The notes under the pieces: generated by a model
What the model was told of the DNA's origin: nothing
What the model saw: the letters and a program-made list of their open reading frames with translations, nothing else
The model's database searches: none
Translations under genes and position numbers: made by a program
NCBI RefSeq assembly: GCF_036208045.1
Contig: NZ_CP121472.1
Span: 186,001 to 250,000, forward strand
Origin: Thiorhodovibrio winogradskyi
Lineage (GTDB): Bacteria; Pseudomonadota; Gammaproteobacteria; Chromatiales; Chromatiaceae
DNA length: 64,000 nt
Direction: 5' to 3'
In this document: positions 22,598 through 31,409 of the stretch, one piece after another
How positions within the stretch are numbered: the stretch's first letter is position 1
How the letters are laid out: each line of letters opens with the position of its first letter

Positions 22598-24529
22598 CTA
22601 GGTAGTTCAATTTCCCCTAAAAACGCCTTCAGCGGTCCATGCAGAATCTATGCTTAGCATCCAAACCCGATGTCAGGCTTGAACGAAGGGACTCAAGTAG
22701 CGACAATCCTTTGGTCTGTGAGCAAAATACCACGGCGATCTCGCTGGGTACCCGACCTGAGAGTTTCCCGCATGAAGGACTTCAAAAGCTCCGCCGCGCG
22801 CCTGGCGCGGTTCTTTCAAGACTCGCGTGACAAATGGAAAGCCAGGGCCGCCGAGGTGCAGAAACGCTGGCGCGCGGCGCAGGTGCGCATTCGCGACTTG
22901 GAGAACAGTCGCGCCTACTGGAAAGCGCGTGCCTTGGCCGCCGAACAGGAACAAGCCACGCGCGTCTGCACAGACAAGCCGCGCGAGGGCGAAGACACCC
23001 CCAGCGCGCCCCTGCTCGCCACACCGGTGGCCAACCACCACTACTCCCTGGAAGTCATGGAACTGTGCTTGCAGATGTATCTGCACACCAGTATCGGTTG
23101 TCGCGGGGTCAGCTGGGTGATGCAGCTGTTTGGAAACCACCTGCCCGTGGGCGTGCCGGCCTACACCACCGTACTGAACTGGGTCTACCGCCTGGGTCTG
23201 GCGGTGCTGCAACATCCGTTGCCGCGCCGTGATGATTGGATTTTCATCCTCGATAACACCATCGCCCTGGGGGAATTGAAATGCCTGGTGGTCTTGGGCA
23301 TCCCCGCCAGTCGCTTGGCCGAGACCGGCTATTCGCCCAGCCATCGCGACATGACGGTGCTGGCGGTAGAGATCACCGCCAACAGCACGGGTGTGTGGGT
23401 AGAGGCGGTGTTGCGACACGTGGCCGCGCGCACTGGCGAGCCGGTGCAGATTGTCTCCGACCATGGCAGCGACTTGCGCAAGGGCATCGCGCTGTATCGC
23501 CAGCAGGCGCCCAGCTGCGTGGAGACCTATGACATCTCCCATGCCATCGCCACCGCACTGAAAGCCCACTGGCGCGAGGACAGCACCTGGCAGGCATTCC
23601 TGAAACAGGCCAGCGCCACCTTGAGCCGCTTCCAACAGACCGACCTGGCGTTTCTGCTGCCGCCCAGCCTGCGCACCAAGGCGCGCTACATGGCCATTGA
23701 GGCCCATATCGACTGGGTTCTGCGGGTGCTCGCCTACTATGACCGAGGGGACTTCAGCGCCATTGGGCGCCCCACTGTCTTTAGCGCCATGGCCTGGAAG
23801 TCGCTGCGCAAGGGTTGGACCAACAGCGCTGTGGCGCCCTTGCGGGCACTGATCGGCACGCCTTATCCCAGCCGCGCGGCCTTGTGCGAGGCACTGCGTG
23901 AGCAGGTGGCCAGTGCCGACGTCACCGCGCTGGAGGAGCATCTCGATGACGCCTTCTGGCGTTTGGCCGACCGGGGCTATGGGCGCTTTCTCGAAGCCTT
24001 TGAATGGGTGCTGGCCTATCGCGACAGTGTGCCAGAATGGACGCAGACCAGCGCGGTGTCCAAAACCATTCAGACGGTCGTGAAAACCAAAGGCCTCGCG
24101 CGCACCACAGCCGATGCGGTGAAGGCCGCGCTGGCCGAACTGGGACCGCTGTCGCCGCCGGTGGAGGCGTTTCAAACCCAGATGCTGACACACCTCCAAG
24201 GCGAAGCGGCCAAGCTGCCCGAGGGGGCGACCTGGTTGGGATCTTCCGACATCATCGAATCGGTTTTTGGGCATTACAAAGCCTTCACCGCTCGCGGGCC
24301 ACTGAAAGAGATCGGTAAACTGGTGCTCACGATTCCGGCGTTCCTGAGCGATTTGACCGCGCCAGTGATTCGCAACGCGATGGAGTCAGTGCGCACCATT
24401 GATGTGGAACACTGGGTCGAGACGCATCTGGGTGATTCGATGCTCAAGCGCCGGCGACAGGCCCTGATACCGACATAAAAACTGCATGAGCGGTTTGGGG
24501 CTGATTCTTGGGAGACTGAACTACCTAGC
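22597..24529 (+). mobile_element. 1.9-kb DDE-type transposable element, family uncertain
   Basis: The ends are inverted repeats: GCTAGGTAGTTCAATTTCCC at 22597 and the complement of GGGAGACTGAACTACCTAGC ending 24529, with two mismatches in 20. Homology continues inwards (CCATGCAG and CTGCATGAG). It carries one gene and is bordered by RAYT remnants on both sides. Confidence 0.75.
22772..24478 (+). CDS. DDE-type transposase, about 568 aa
   Basis: The start ATG 22772 (MKDFKSSAARLARFFQDSRD) is preferred; an in-frame ATG at 22670 would add 34 residues. A coiled-coil N-terminus (KARAAEVQKRWRAAQVRIRD) is followed by MYLHTSIGCRGVSWVMQLF and a catalytic core. Candidate DDE residues are D in WIFILDNTIALG, D in QIVSDHGSDLRKGI and E in SSDIIESVFGHYKAFT. 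The gene is intact. I cannot name the IS family with confidence. Confidence 0.75.
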   Translation: MKDFKSSAARLARFFQDSRDKWKARAAEVQKRWRAAQVRIRDLENSRAYWKARALAAEQEQATRVCTDKPREGEDTPSAPLLATPVANHHYSLEVMELCLQMYLHTSIGCRGVSWVMQLFGNHLPVGVPAYTTVLNWVYRLGLAVLQHPLPRRDDWIFILDNTIALGELKCLVVLGIPASRLAETGYSPSHRDMTVLAVEITANSTGVWVEAVLRHVAARTGEPVQIVSDHGSDLRKGIALYRQQAPSCVETYDISHAIATALKAHWREDSTWQAFLKQASATLSRFQQTDLAFLLPPSLRTKARYMAIEAHIDWVLRVLAYYDRGDFSAIGRPTVFSAMAWKSLRKGWTNSAVAPLRALIGTPYPSRAALCEALREQVASADVTALEEHLDDAFWRLADRGYGRFLEAFEWVLAYRDSVPEWTQTSAVSKTIQTVVKTKGLARTTADAVKAALAELGPLSPPVEAFQTQMLTHLQGEAAKLPEGATWLGSSDIIESVFGHYKAFTARGPLKEIGKLVLTIPAFLSDLTAPVIRNAMESVRTIDVEHWVETHLGDSMLKRRRQALIPT

Positions 24530-24620
24530 GCGAGCGATCCGCTGCTCTCCCCGCATGCGCTGTATCTGGATCTGGGCGACTCGCCCGAGGCCAGACAAGC
24601 AGCCTATCGGGAGCTGTTTC
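24527..24620 (+). pseudogene. RAYT C-terminal fragment
   Basis: It reads ASDPLLSPHALYLDLGDSPE then ARQAAYRELF, matching the intact RAYT at 28173-28270 (SLCLELGDAPEARQAAYRELF). It is cut by the DDE element on the left and R2 plus IS on the right. Confidence 0.8.
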
Positions 24621-24633
24621 GAATTCCGGGGAC
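24621..24633 (-). repeat. R2 right half, split by IS copy B
   Basis: GAATTCCGGGGAC on the plus strand, immediately before the IS tip. Confidence 0.8.
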
Positions 24634-24951
24634 ATATATGGTCCGCCCCGCGATGCAAGAGGAAAATCGCTGTTTTTGGTAGAAGGAAACGTTGCGGCCA
24701 TATATCCGGCATCGTTGAAGGATCATCATCGAAGTCGATCCCGTGCCCTAATGGAATTCGCGTACCTCGCCGTCCTCAATCAGTATATCAGTCTCAACTT
24801 AAGCTGGCTGCTGTCCCCGTCAGGTTTTCAGCGAGGCGGTCGTGCCTTTCATGCCATTACAGTGACTTTCACTCTTAGCAACTCGTGGTGTGGAACTCGG
24901 TTGATGCCCTATAAGGGCGGGTTAATCAGAATGGTTCGTGGCCGATAGGCG
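24634..24951 (-). ncRNA. candidate bridge RNA region, copy B
   Basis: This is the noncoding end after the transposase stop. Its target-like and tip-like tracts are identical to copy A, as is the variable hairpin (GGATC...GATCC). There is at least one substitution outside the tracts (CTTAAGTTG against CTTAAGCTG). Confidence 0.5.
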
Positions 24952-26070
24952 TTACGCGGTAACGGCCGCGGGCTTCGCTAACGCGCCGCGCGCTGCATCG
25001 AAGGCCTTTCCGGTGGTCATCACCGCCCAGGCGATGCGCACGAGCTTGTTGGCCATCGCAACCACGGCGACATTGGCATGACGGCGCTGCTTGAGACCGC
25101 GCGCCCAATGACTGAGGGCGTCGTCTTTGTTCTCAACCCAGCGCCCATTGTTCAGATCAGGGGCACGCGCCCCGTTGATCAGCAGTTTGCGCATATACAC
25201 ATCACCGCGCTTACTGATGCCGAGCAAGCGTGGTTTCCCGCCGGTGGAGTGCTGTCGCGGCACCAGCCCCAGCCAGGCGGCCAGCGCGCGGCCATTATTG
25301 AACAGCCCCCAATTCTCCCCCAAGGTGGCGATCAAGGCGGTGGCCACCAGCGGACCGATGCCAGGGATGCTCATCAACAGCTGGGCCGAGTCATTGGTGT
25401 TGGCAACGGCCTGAATCTGAGTATCATAATGCTTGACCCGCGTATCCATGTGACGCAACTCCTCGAGGAGAACATTCAATTCAGCGCGAAACCGCTCACT
25501 GAGTCCATTCTCGGCGTCTTCAAGGATTTCCGGCAGGCGGCGCATAAGCTCAGCACGCCCTTGAGCAATGACAATACCGTATTCGGCCAACAACCCCCGG
25601 ATCTGATTGACCAGCGCCGTGCGCTGATCAATGACCATCGAGCGCATGCGGTGGGTACCCTGGGTATCTTGCTGTTCAACATTCTTGATGGGCACGAACA
25701 ATTGACGCGGGCCCCTTTTCGAGCAGGGCGCCGCTTCGCAAATCGCCTCGGCATCGACGGCATCGTTTTTGTTCGTCTTCACAAAGGGCTTCACATGCTG
25801 CGGGGCGATCAACACAACCTCATGGCCAAACCCCTGGAAGGTGCGCGCCCAGTGATGGGCACCACTACAGGCTTCCATGGCGATGCGACAGGTCGGCTGC
25901 TGGGCGATGAACTGACTCAACGCTTTTCGTGCCAACTTGCGGCTGAACACCACTTCACCCTCGGCGTCGACACCAAACACATGTACGCTGTTCTTGGCTA
26001 AATCAATACCAATAGTGACGACCGGTTCTTTGCTAAACGTCTTTACGGATTTTTTCTTCGCTTTTTTCAT
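24952..26070 (-). CDS. IS110-family (IS1111 group) DEDD transposase, copy B
   Basis: A 372-aa protein, identical to copy A except for Glu in LPEILED. It shows the RuvC-like DEDD residues and the transposase_20 domain noted for copy A. Intact. Confidence 0.95.
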   Translation of the reverse strand: MKKAKKKSVKTFSKEPVVTIGIDLAKNSVHVFGVDAEGEVVFSRKLARKALSQFIAQQPTCRIAMEACSGAHHWARTFQGFGHEVVLIAPQHVKPFVKTNKNDAVDAEAICEAAPCSKRGPRQLFVPIKNVEQQDTQGTHRMRSMVIDQRTALVNQIRGLLAEYGIVIAQGRAELMRRLPEILEDAENGLSERFRAELNVLLEELRHMDTRVKHYDTQIQAVANTNDSAQLLMSIPGIGPLVATALIATLGENWGLFNNGRALAAWLGLVPRQHSTGGKPRLLGISKRGDVYMRKLLINGARAPDLNNGRWVENKDDALSHWARGLKQRRHANVAVVAMANKLVRIAWAVMTTGKAFDAARGALAKPAAVTA

Positions 26071-26169
26071 GGCTCTTCTCTGCTGTCTTCGGTTGACGAT
26101 TAGATGGTTGTCGATAGCCTATTTTGCTTGATTCAGCGGGTTTGTAGGAGCGGGGCGGACCATCCCATT

Positions 26170-26183
26170 AGTATACTTAATTC
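26170..26183 (-). repeat. R2 left half, split by IS copy B
   Basis: AGTATACTTAATTC directly follows the IS tip CCCATT. Confidence 0.8.
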
Positions 26184-26239
26184 CTTTCGGGCTGCCCCCA
26201 ACGCTCCCAGCCCCGCCCCAAATCGGCTAAAATCACCCC

Positions 26240-27219
26240 ATGACAGCCGACACCCAAGCCACCGACAGCAGCGACAAACCCGACTACGACAGCCCCTGGA
26301 AAGAAGCGCTGGAGCAGTTCTTTCCGGAGTTTCTGGAGTTGCTGTTCCCGGCCATCCATGCCGAGATCGACTGGTCAAAGGGCGTGCAGTTTCTCGACAA
26401 GGAATTCCAGCCCAAGCCCATCTAAGGGTTGTGCGCGAGGCCAAGACCACCCGGCGCTATGCGGATAAGCTCGTCGGCCTCACCCGCCGCAATGACACGC
26501 CGGTGTGGGTGCTAGCCCATGTTGAAGTGCAAGGTGATCCGCAAAGCGACTTTGCTGAACGGATGTTCACCTACAATTACAAAATCCGCGATGCCTACCA
26601 AGTGCCGGTCGCGAGTCTGGCGGTGCTGGCCGATACCAAGCGCAGTTTCCGCCCCAACAGCTACCGCACGGCGCTGTGGGACTGTCGGGTGCAATTCGAC
26701 TTTCCAATGGTCAAACTGCTCGACTACACCACCCCCGAGCGTTGGGCCGAGCTGGAAGCCAGCGACAATGTTTTTGCCCTGGTGGTGATGGCTCAAATCC
26801 GGGCCAAGGTCACCAACGATGCCGAGACACTGAAACGCTGGAAATTCCGCTTGATGCGCCTGATGTATGAGCGCGGCTATGAGCGCACGCTGATTGAAGA
26901 ACTCTTCCGCCTGATCGATTGGATGATCCGCCTACCCGAAGAGCTAGAAGCGGAGTTTCGCCAAGAACTTTATGCCTACGAGGAGCAATTCCAAATGCCA
27001 TACGTGACGACTGTTGAGCGAGCGGGGATTGAGAAGGGGAAGACGCTGGGCATGCAGCAGGGCGAGGCCACCATCTTGATGCGCCAGTTCGCGCGGAAAT
27101 TCGGCACGGATTCGGCCGAGACCTACCGCCCGCGCATTGAATCCGCCGAGCCCGAGCAGCTCGAAGCCTGGTCCGAGCGCATCCTCAGCGCCGACAGCCC
27201 CGAGACCATCTTTCACTGA
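26240..27219 (+). pseudogene. Rpn-type PD-(D/E)XK nuclease-like gene, frameshifted, copy B
   Basis: The N-terminal part 26240-26425 (DSPWKEALEQFFPEFLELLF) ends in a stop. The remainder is open in another frame to 27219 (SPETIFH). The shift is the same as in copy A. The C-terminal 60 residues differ (GKTLGMQQGEATILMRQFAR) from copy A (GVQQGEARTLLRQLDQKF), which suggests recombination with a third gene copy elsewhere. Confidence 0.75.
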
Positions 27220-27264
27220 GGTGCAGGCCACGCTAGCAACATCAACCAACGTCCCTTAGCGAAT

Positions 27265-27425
27265 TAAAGAAACGATGTAGGACATCCAAGTCTAAGTCTC
27301 GACACGAACCACGAGCAACGAGGAGACCCAACATGACGACGCAAACCGAAAAAACGCCCAAGACCACCCTCTACCTGGCCCTCGAACTGAGCAACAAAAC
27401 CTGGAAACTTGGCTTCAGCAACATC
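27265..27425 (+). mobile_element. second-type IS110 element, left-end fragment
   Basis: AAAGAAACGATGTAGGACAT and AAGTCTAAGTCTCGACA match the leader of the element at 32526. The transposase N-terminus MTTQTEKTPKTTLYLALELS (ATG 27333) runs to KLGFSN and is then cut. Confidence 0.8.
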
Positions 27426-27625
27426 GTGCCGTACTGAAACAGATTGATGGCTGGTGGATTGGTCGGCTGGTGGATTTGCCGGGTGTTAATGCGCAGGAGC
27501 GAAACCGCGAAGACCGTCTGGAGTCGCTGCGCATTGGCGCGGAGGATATGCTCTCGTTGCCAGTCGATGCCGACGCTGAGGCGATCTTGACTTATGTTGA
27601 TGTGCCAGAGCGCTGTGCGGCCTGA
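27422..27625 (+). pseudogene. HicB/DUF1902-like antitoxin fragment
   Basis: The open frame, fused to the IS fragment, reads HRAVLKQIDGWWIGRLVDLP then GVNAQERNREDRLESLRIGA. This is the HicB-like fold that also occurs in DUF1902 proteins. The N-terminal few residues are lost and no toxin gene follows. Confidence 0.6.
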
Positions 27626-27689
27626 TCTTGTCGTGACATAGAAAGAATAAGCGGGTGGTGAAATCGCCCCTTGCTACAACGGTGGGTAC

Positions 27690-27713
27690 AATTAAAGGGG
27701 CCAGGTTCAATTT
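27690..27713 (-). repeat. R1 dispersed repeat in front of RAYT gene
   Basis: ATTAAAGGGGCCAGGTTCAATTT (reverse orientation) lies 21 nt before the RAYT start codon. Confidence 0.75.
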
Positions 27714-27734
27714 TTTTTCTGCTATACTTATGGC

Positions 27735-28466
27735 ATGCCACGACGTTCCCGCCTGCACATCGCCGACTACCCGCATCACATCGTCCAGCGCGGTCATAAC
27801 CGTGCGGCCTGCTTTTTTGCCGAGGAAGACGATCAGACCTATCGGCACTGGCTTGGCGAGGCGCTGGCGAACACCGGCGCGGCTTTGCATGCCTATGTGC
27901 TGATGACCAATCATGTCCATCTGCTGGTCACGCCCAAGGCGGCTGAGGATATTCCCCGGCTGGTCATGGCCATCGGTCGGCACTACGTTCAGGCCATCAA
28001 CAAAACCTACCGCCGCACCGGAACCCTGTGGGACAGTCGCTACAAGTCCTCGCTGATCCAAACCGACACCTATCTGCTGCGCTGCCAACGCTACATTGAG
28101 CTAAACCCGGTGCGCGCGGACATGGTGCGCGATCCAGGGGAGTATCCTTGGAGTAGCTATCGGGCCAACGGCCTGGGCGCGAGCGATCCGCTGCTCTCGC
28201 CGCATTCTCTGTGTCTGGAGCTGGGCGACGCGCCCGAGGCCAGACAAGCGGCCTATCGAGAACTGTTTCGCACCGGGCTGGATGATGCCGCGCTCGCGGA
28301 GTTGCGCCTGGCGATTCAGCAGTCCCAGCCCATCGGCAGCGAGCGTTTCTTGCGGCAGATCGAGCAGATGACCGGCCAGCGGCGCGATGCGCGCCCACGC
28401 GGGCGACCGCGTCTGGAGCCGGATGGGCCGGTGGTGTTGCCGGGGCAGATGGAGTTGGGACTTTGA
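27735..28466 (+). CDS. REP-associated tyrosine transposase (RAYT)
   Basis: A single-strand DNA transposase of the Y1 HUH family, usually single-copy and linked to REP palindromes. The 243-aa protein begins PRRSRLHIADYPHHIVQRGH, with the HUH motif MTNHVHLLVTP and catalytic Tyr region CQRYIELNPVRADMV. It has the usual WSSYRAN motif and a basic C-terminus. It is intact, with R1 directly upstream. C-terminal remnants of a close relative are at 24527-24620. Confidence 0.93.
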   Translation: MPRRSRLHIADYPHHIVQRGHNRAACFFAEEDDQTYRHWLGEALANTGAALHAYVLMTNHVHLLVTPKAAEDIPRLVMAIGRHYVQAINKTYRRTGTLWDSRYKSSLIQTDTYLLRCQRYIELNPVRADMVRDPGEYPWSSYRANGLGASDPLLSPHSLCLELGDAPEARQAAYRELFRTGLDDAALAELRLAIQQSQPIGSERFLRQIEQMTGQRRDARPRGRPRLEPDGPVVLPGQMELGL

Positions 28467-28520
28467 GTGCTGAAAGTTACTTGATATCTTTATCAATCGA
28501 ATCAGTAGGGCAAACGCACT

Positions 28521-28997
28521 TTGAAACCGCTGGTCTATATCGAAACATCAGTGATTTCTTATCTGACGGCACGACCCAGCCGGAATATACTCACGGCGGC
28601 GCGACAGGTTTGGACGCGTGACTGGTGGGATCAAGCCGATCAATACTGGAGAAGAGCGATTTCCGAGTTGGTGATCGATGAAGCCTCGAAAGGCAACTCT
28701 GAGGCTGCGCAGCAAAGACTTGATGCCGTGAGGATAATTGACATTCTCAGGATCAATCCCGAGTGCCAAAAATTGGCTCAACAGATCATTGAGGCCGGCG
28801 CAATTCCCGCATCACAACCAGAAGATGCGTTGCATGTGGCGTTGGCCACCTACCATGGCGCCTGTTATCTGTTGAGCTGGAATTTTGCCCATCTTGTCGG
28901 ACCAGAACAAAAACACAGGTTAATCCATACCATCAAATCACTTGGCCAGACACCCGCATTGCTGACAACGCCCGAAGAACTTCTTGAGGACACATAA
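28521..28997 (+). CDS. PIN-domain toxin-like protein
   Basis: A 158-aa protein with PIN features: an N-terminal acidic site (PLVYIETSVISYLTARPSR), a second acidic pair (ASQPEDALHVALATYHG) and LLSWNFAHLVGPEQ. A Glu replaces the usual first Asp (YIETS instead of YIDTS), as in one PIN subgroup. TTG start; the stop overlaps the next ATG by one base (TAATG). Probably an RNase toxin. Confidence 0.82.
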   Translation: MKPLVYIETSVISYLTARPSRNILTAARQVWTRDWWDQADQYWRRAISELVIDEASKGNSEAAQQRLDAVRIIDILRINPECQKLAQQIIEAGAIPASQPEDALHVALATYHGACYLLSWNFAHLVGPEQKHRLIHTIKSLGQTPALLTTPEELLEDT

Positions 28998-29188
28998 TGA
29001 AACAGCTAACATCAACTCAACCTAGAGTCGCACCTGATCCTATTCTCGCTGAACTGTGGGAGGTCAAGCGTCAGTTGAATGAATCTGCCCACTATCGTAT
29101 CGATGAACGAGCGCGGATGGCACATGAGGCCGCGAAGCAGGTGGAAGCACACTGGCAGAAACAAGATACATTGCCCCGTTTCGAATGA
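28997..29188 (+). CDS. antitoxin-like partner, 63 aa
   Basis: A small protein downstream of and coupled to the PIN gene. DPILAELWEVKRQLNESAHY followed by helical RIDERARMAHEAAKQVEAHW looks like the toxin-wrapping half of an antitoxin. No DNA-binding domain is obvious. Confidence 0.75.
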   Translation: MKQLTSTQPRVAPDPILAELWEVKRQLNESAHYRIDERARMAHEAAKQVEAHWQKQDTLPRFE

Positions 29189-29283
29189 TGTCAAGCGCCG
29201 AAAGACTGGAAAGTTGTTTGGGCAAAAAGGGCCAGGGTAAAATGAAAACGGCCTGGGTCGGTTAAATTTTTCAAGATCTGGCC

Positions 29284-30408
29284 ATGTATACTCGTATTTT
29301 GCAATCCATCCAAAATCTCGGCTTCGGGCTGGAAACAACCGGCAAAGCAACGATTCACATCCCCATGGCCTATGGCACCATCGCCATGGCCGCCGCCCTT
29401 CATGGCGATGAACAAACAGCGCGAGCGGCGGCGGATTGGCTGTGTTCCAACTCAACCTCAACCCACAAAACCGGCTGGAGACTCAACTGGGCGTGGGTTG
29501 CCTTTGCCAATGGGGTCATCAACCCGGCCGATACCCTTTATGGCGTGACCATTGCCATCGCCGTCGATGGTTTGTACCGAACCTACCAACTCACCGGCGA
29601 TCAGCGCTACCTCGACACCGTAGTCAAGGCACTGCATGACTATGCCGAACAGCACAGTCAGCAAGCTGACGACGCGATCTATTTTCACTACAGTGACCAA
29701 GCCGCCGATCACGGCTATCGCGTCGCTAACATCACCGCCATGCTCATGGCCCAATATGCTACCCTCGGCGCCGCGACGCATCACTCAGAATGGATTGCGC
29801 TTGCCGACCACGCTTATCGGGGATTGATGGCCGATGCGCTGCACACTGAGGCGGCTGTGTCTTGGCACTATCTTGGCAACGCGCCAAAACCCCGTGACAA
29901 TGATCCCGGCGTTAGAACCTTTGCAACCTTTTATGCTGATGTTGTTGTTGGGCATCTTGGCGAGGGTGATTTTTCTCGTATTCAAAGACTCGCACATTAC
30001 CTGGACGATTTGATTTCGAGACTATCGAAAGAAAAGAATAAGCAGCGTCAAAGAAGAATGCGAATGGCCGCAGCACGAATGCGCGATAAAATCAAACACT
30101 TGATTGATGAATTGCATCACAAAGTGGCGCATTTCTTGGTTAAGAATTTTGATTGTATTTTGCTGCCGACTTTTGAGACTTCGCAAATGGCGGCAAAAGC
30201 AAAGCGCAAAATTCGCAGTAAAACGGTGCGTAATCTTTTGACATTTGCGCATTATCGTTTCAAGCAGTTTTTGAAACATAAAGCGCAAGAATACGGAAAA
30301 ATCGTGCTGGATGTTTGCGAAGCCTATACCAGTAAGACACATCCCGAAACGGGAGTGCTTCACAAGATCGACAGCGCAAAGCGCATTCGACTGACCAATG
30401 GGCAATGA
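29284..30408 (+). CDS. chimeric ORF: alpha-toroid protein N-part fused to TnpB RuvC part
   Basis: Residues 1 to about 204 resemble an alpha/alpha-barrel enzyme like those acting on uronate polysaccharides (MAYGTIAMAAALHGDEQTAR, GVTIAIAVDGLYRTYQLTGD, EAAVSWHYLGNAPKPRDN). From DPGVRTFATFYADVVVGHLG on it is a TnpB RuvC domain (EAYTSKTHPETGVLHK near the end). The frame passes through the joint without a break. The TnpB N-terminal half and the enzyme C-terminal half are missing. The ORF may be expressed, but both halves are incomplete. Fusion by transposition-linked deletion is the likely cause. Confidence 0.65.
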   Translation: MYTRILQSIQNLGFGLETTGKATIHIPMAYGTIAMAAALHGDEQTARAAADWLCSNSTSTHKTGWRLNWAWVAFANGVINPADTLYGVTIAIAVDGLYRTYQLTGDQRYLDTVVKALHDYAEQHSQQADDAIYFHYSDQAADHGYRVANITAMLMAQYATLGAATHHSEWIALADHAYRGLMADALHTEAAVSWHYLGNAPKPRDNDPGVRTFATFYADVVVGHLGEGDFSRIQRLAHYLDDLISRLSKEKNKQRQRRMRMAAARMRDKIKHLIDELHHKVAHFLVKNFDCILLPTFETSQMAAKAKRKIRSKTVRNLLTFAHYRFKQFLKHKAQEYGKIVLDVCEAYTSKTHPETGVLHKIDSAKRIRLTNGQ

Positions 30409-30507
30409 ATCAATCGTGATGAAGTCGGCGCGCGGAACATTTTGCTCCGCGCCTTGGTAGATACACCCGACAATTTTGTTATCGCAGTTGCCAATCGCGC
30501 ATTTTGA
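29902..30507 (+). pseudogene. tnpB: TnpB (IS200/IS605 or IS607 type) remnant with in-frame stop
   Basis: It holds RuvC motif I (DPGVRTFATF), motif II Glu (DVCEAYTSKT) and, after TGA at 30406, INRDEVGARNILLRALVDTP, which is motif III. The TGA stands where a Trp-like codon would fit (TNGQ-stop-INRD). The EAYTSKT...NGARNI type without zinc-binding Cys is the branch closer to IS607 TnpB and Fanzor. The N-terminal REC/WED part is absent. An RNA-guide segment could remain in the 3' part. Confidence 0.75.
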
Positions 30508-30641
30508 GCTTTTGGTAAGAAAAAAGTATCGGAATGTAGGTTTTCATTCTTACAATTGAAGCGGAATATACTATTCATATATCCCTTGGCTGGAATTAGA
30601 GTGGGATATCCGAATTGTATATACATTAAGAGGCGCAAGCG

Positions 30642-30872
30642 GTGGAACGAGTAAGCATTTTCAAAAGCAATAAAGGTCAGGCGTTACGACTCCCAAAGCC
30701 CGTAGCTTACCCTGAGACGGTTAAGCAGGTGGACATTGTTATCCAGGGCCGCGCCAGGATCATTATTCCGGCTGGCGAGTCATGGGATACCTGGTTCGAT
30801 GACGACGGCGTTTCCGAGGATTTCATGGCAAGTCGTGAGCAGCCGGGCCACCAAGAGCGTGAGTCTCTTTGA
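30642..30872 (+). CDS. vapB: VapB-like antitoxin
   Basis: A 76-aa AbrB/MazE-fold antitoxin with a GTG start (30642) after AGAGG (30629-30633). The N-terminal MERVSIFKSNKGQALRLPKP is the DNA-binding swapped hairpin. The tail (SWDTWFDDDGVSEDFMASRE) contacts the toxin. The stop TGA overlaps the vapC ATG (TGATG). Confidence 0.92.
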   Translation: MERVSIFKSNKGQALRLPKPVAYPETVKQVDIVIQGRARIIIPAGESWDTWFDDDGVSEDFMASREQPGHQERESL

Positions 30873-31273
30873 TGCTGAAGTACATGCTCGATACGAATAT
30901 CGCTATTTATACCATCAAAAATCGCCCACAGCAGGTTCGAGAGGCCTTTAAGGCGCATGACGGTCAAATGTGTATTTCGGCCGTCTCCCTGATGGATCTG
31001 ATATACGGTGCGGAGGCTTCTGCGGCTGTTGATCGAAACTTACGCGACATAGAGGGGTTTGCCACTCGCCTTGAAGTCTTGCCCTATGACAACAGCGCGG
31101 CTGTGCATACAGGGCAGCTTCGGGCTGAGCTTAGGAAAATGGGCCGACCTATTGGGCCATACGATGAAATGATAGCTGGCCACGCCCGCTCAAAGGGTTT
31201 GGTTGTTGTTACGAACAACACAAAGCAGTTTGAAAACGTGCCCGGCATACGCTTGGTAAACTGGGTAAATTAA
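30872..31273 (+). CDS. vapC: VapC-like PIN ribonuclease toxin
   Basis: A 133-aa protein with LKYMLDTNIAIYTIKNRPQQ, SLMDLIYGAEASAAVDRNLR and IGPYDEMIAGHARSKGLVVV, and with TNNTKQFENVPGIRLVNWV at the end. The PIN acidic residues D, E, D and D are all present. VapC of this type usually cuts initiator tRNA. An R1 repeat begins at the stop codon. Confidence 0.93.
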   Translation: MLKYMLDTNIAIYTIKNRPQQVREAFKAHDGQMCISAVSLMDLIYGAEASAAVDRNLRDIEGFATRLEVLPYDNSAAVHTGQLRAELRKMGRPIGPYDEMIAGHARSKGLVVVTNNTKQFENVPGIRLVNWVN

Positions 31274-31275
31274 TT

Positions 31276-31305
31276 AATCAAAGGGTCCAGGCTCGGTTCA
31301 GTTTT
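31276..31305 (-). repeat. R1 dispersed repeat
   Basis: AATCAAAGGGTCCAGGCTCG followed by GTTCAGTTTT. It adjoins the vapC stop. Confidence 0.7.
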
Positions 31306-31337
31306 CAAGGTAATGCCGTGTATTCCCATATATTGCG

Positions 31338-31366
31338 GAATCAAAGGGGTCAGGCACGAATTAAAT
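31338..31366 (-). repeat. R1 dispersed repeat
   Basis: GAATCAAAGGGGTCAGGCACG followed by AATTAAAT has the R1 form. It is the second copy in 90 bp, before rfbC. Confidence 0.75.
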
Positions 31367-31409
31367 TCACAAGTCAACTCTGAATAATTCTCCTCATAGG
31401 ATGTTGCCA

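Larger units (their letters stand above)
24634..26169 (-). mobile_element. IS1111-type (IS110 family) element, copy B, 1536 bp
   Basis: It has the same tips and subterminal repeats as copy A, with R2 halves outside at 24621-24633 and 26170-26183. It is a full-length element with an intact transposase gene. Confidence 0.9.
24622..27219. repeat. 2.6-kb inverted duplication, arm B (partner 9687-12272)
   Basis: It holds IS copy B and Rpn-like copy B in reverse order and orientation to arm A. Outside the arms the sequences are unrelated. Confidence 0.85.

Noticed and set aside
22673-24274. 533-aa minus-strand ORF opposite the DDE transposase
   Set aside because: Arg/Gly/His-rich shadow frame; the plus-strand frame has catalytic motifs and fits the element ends.
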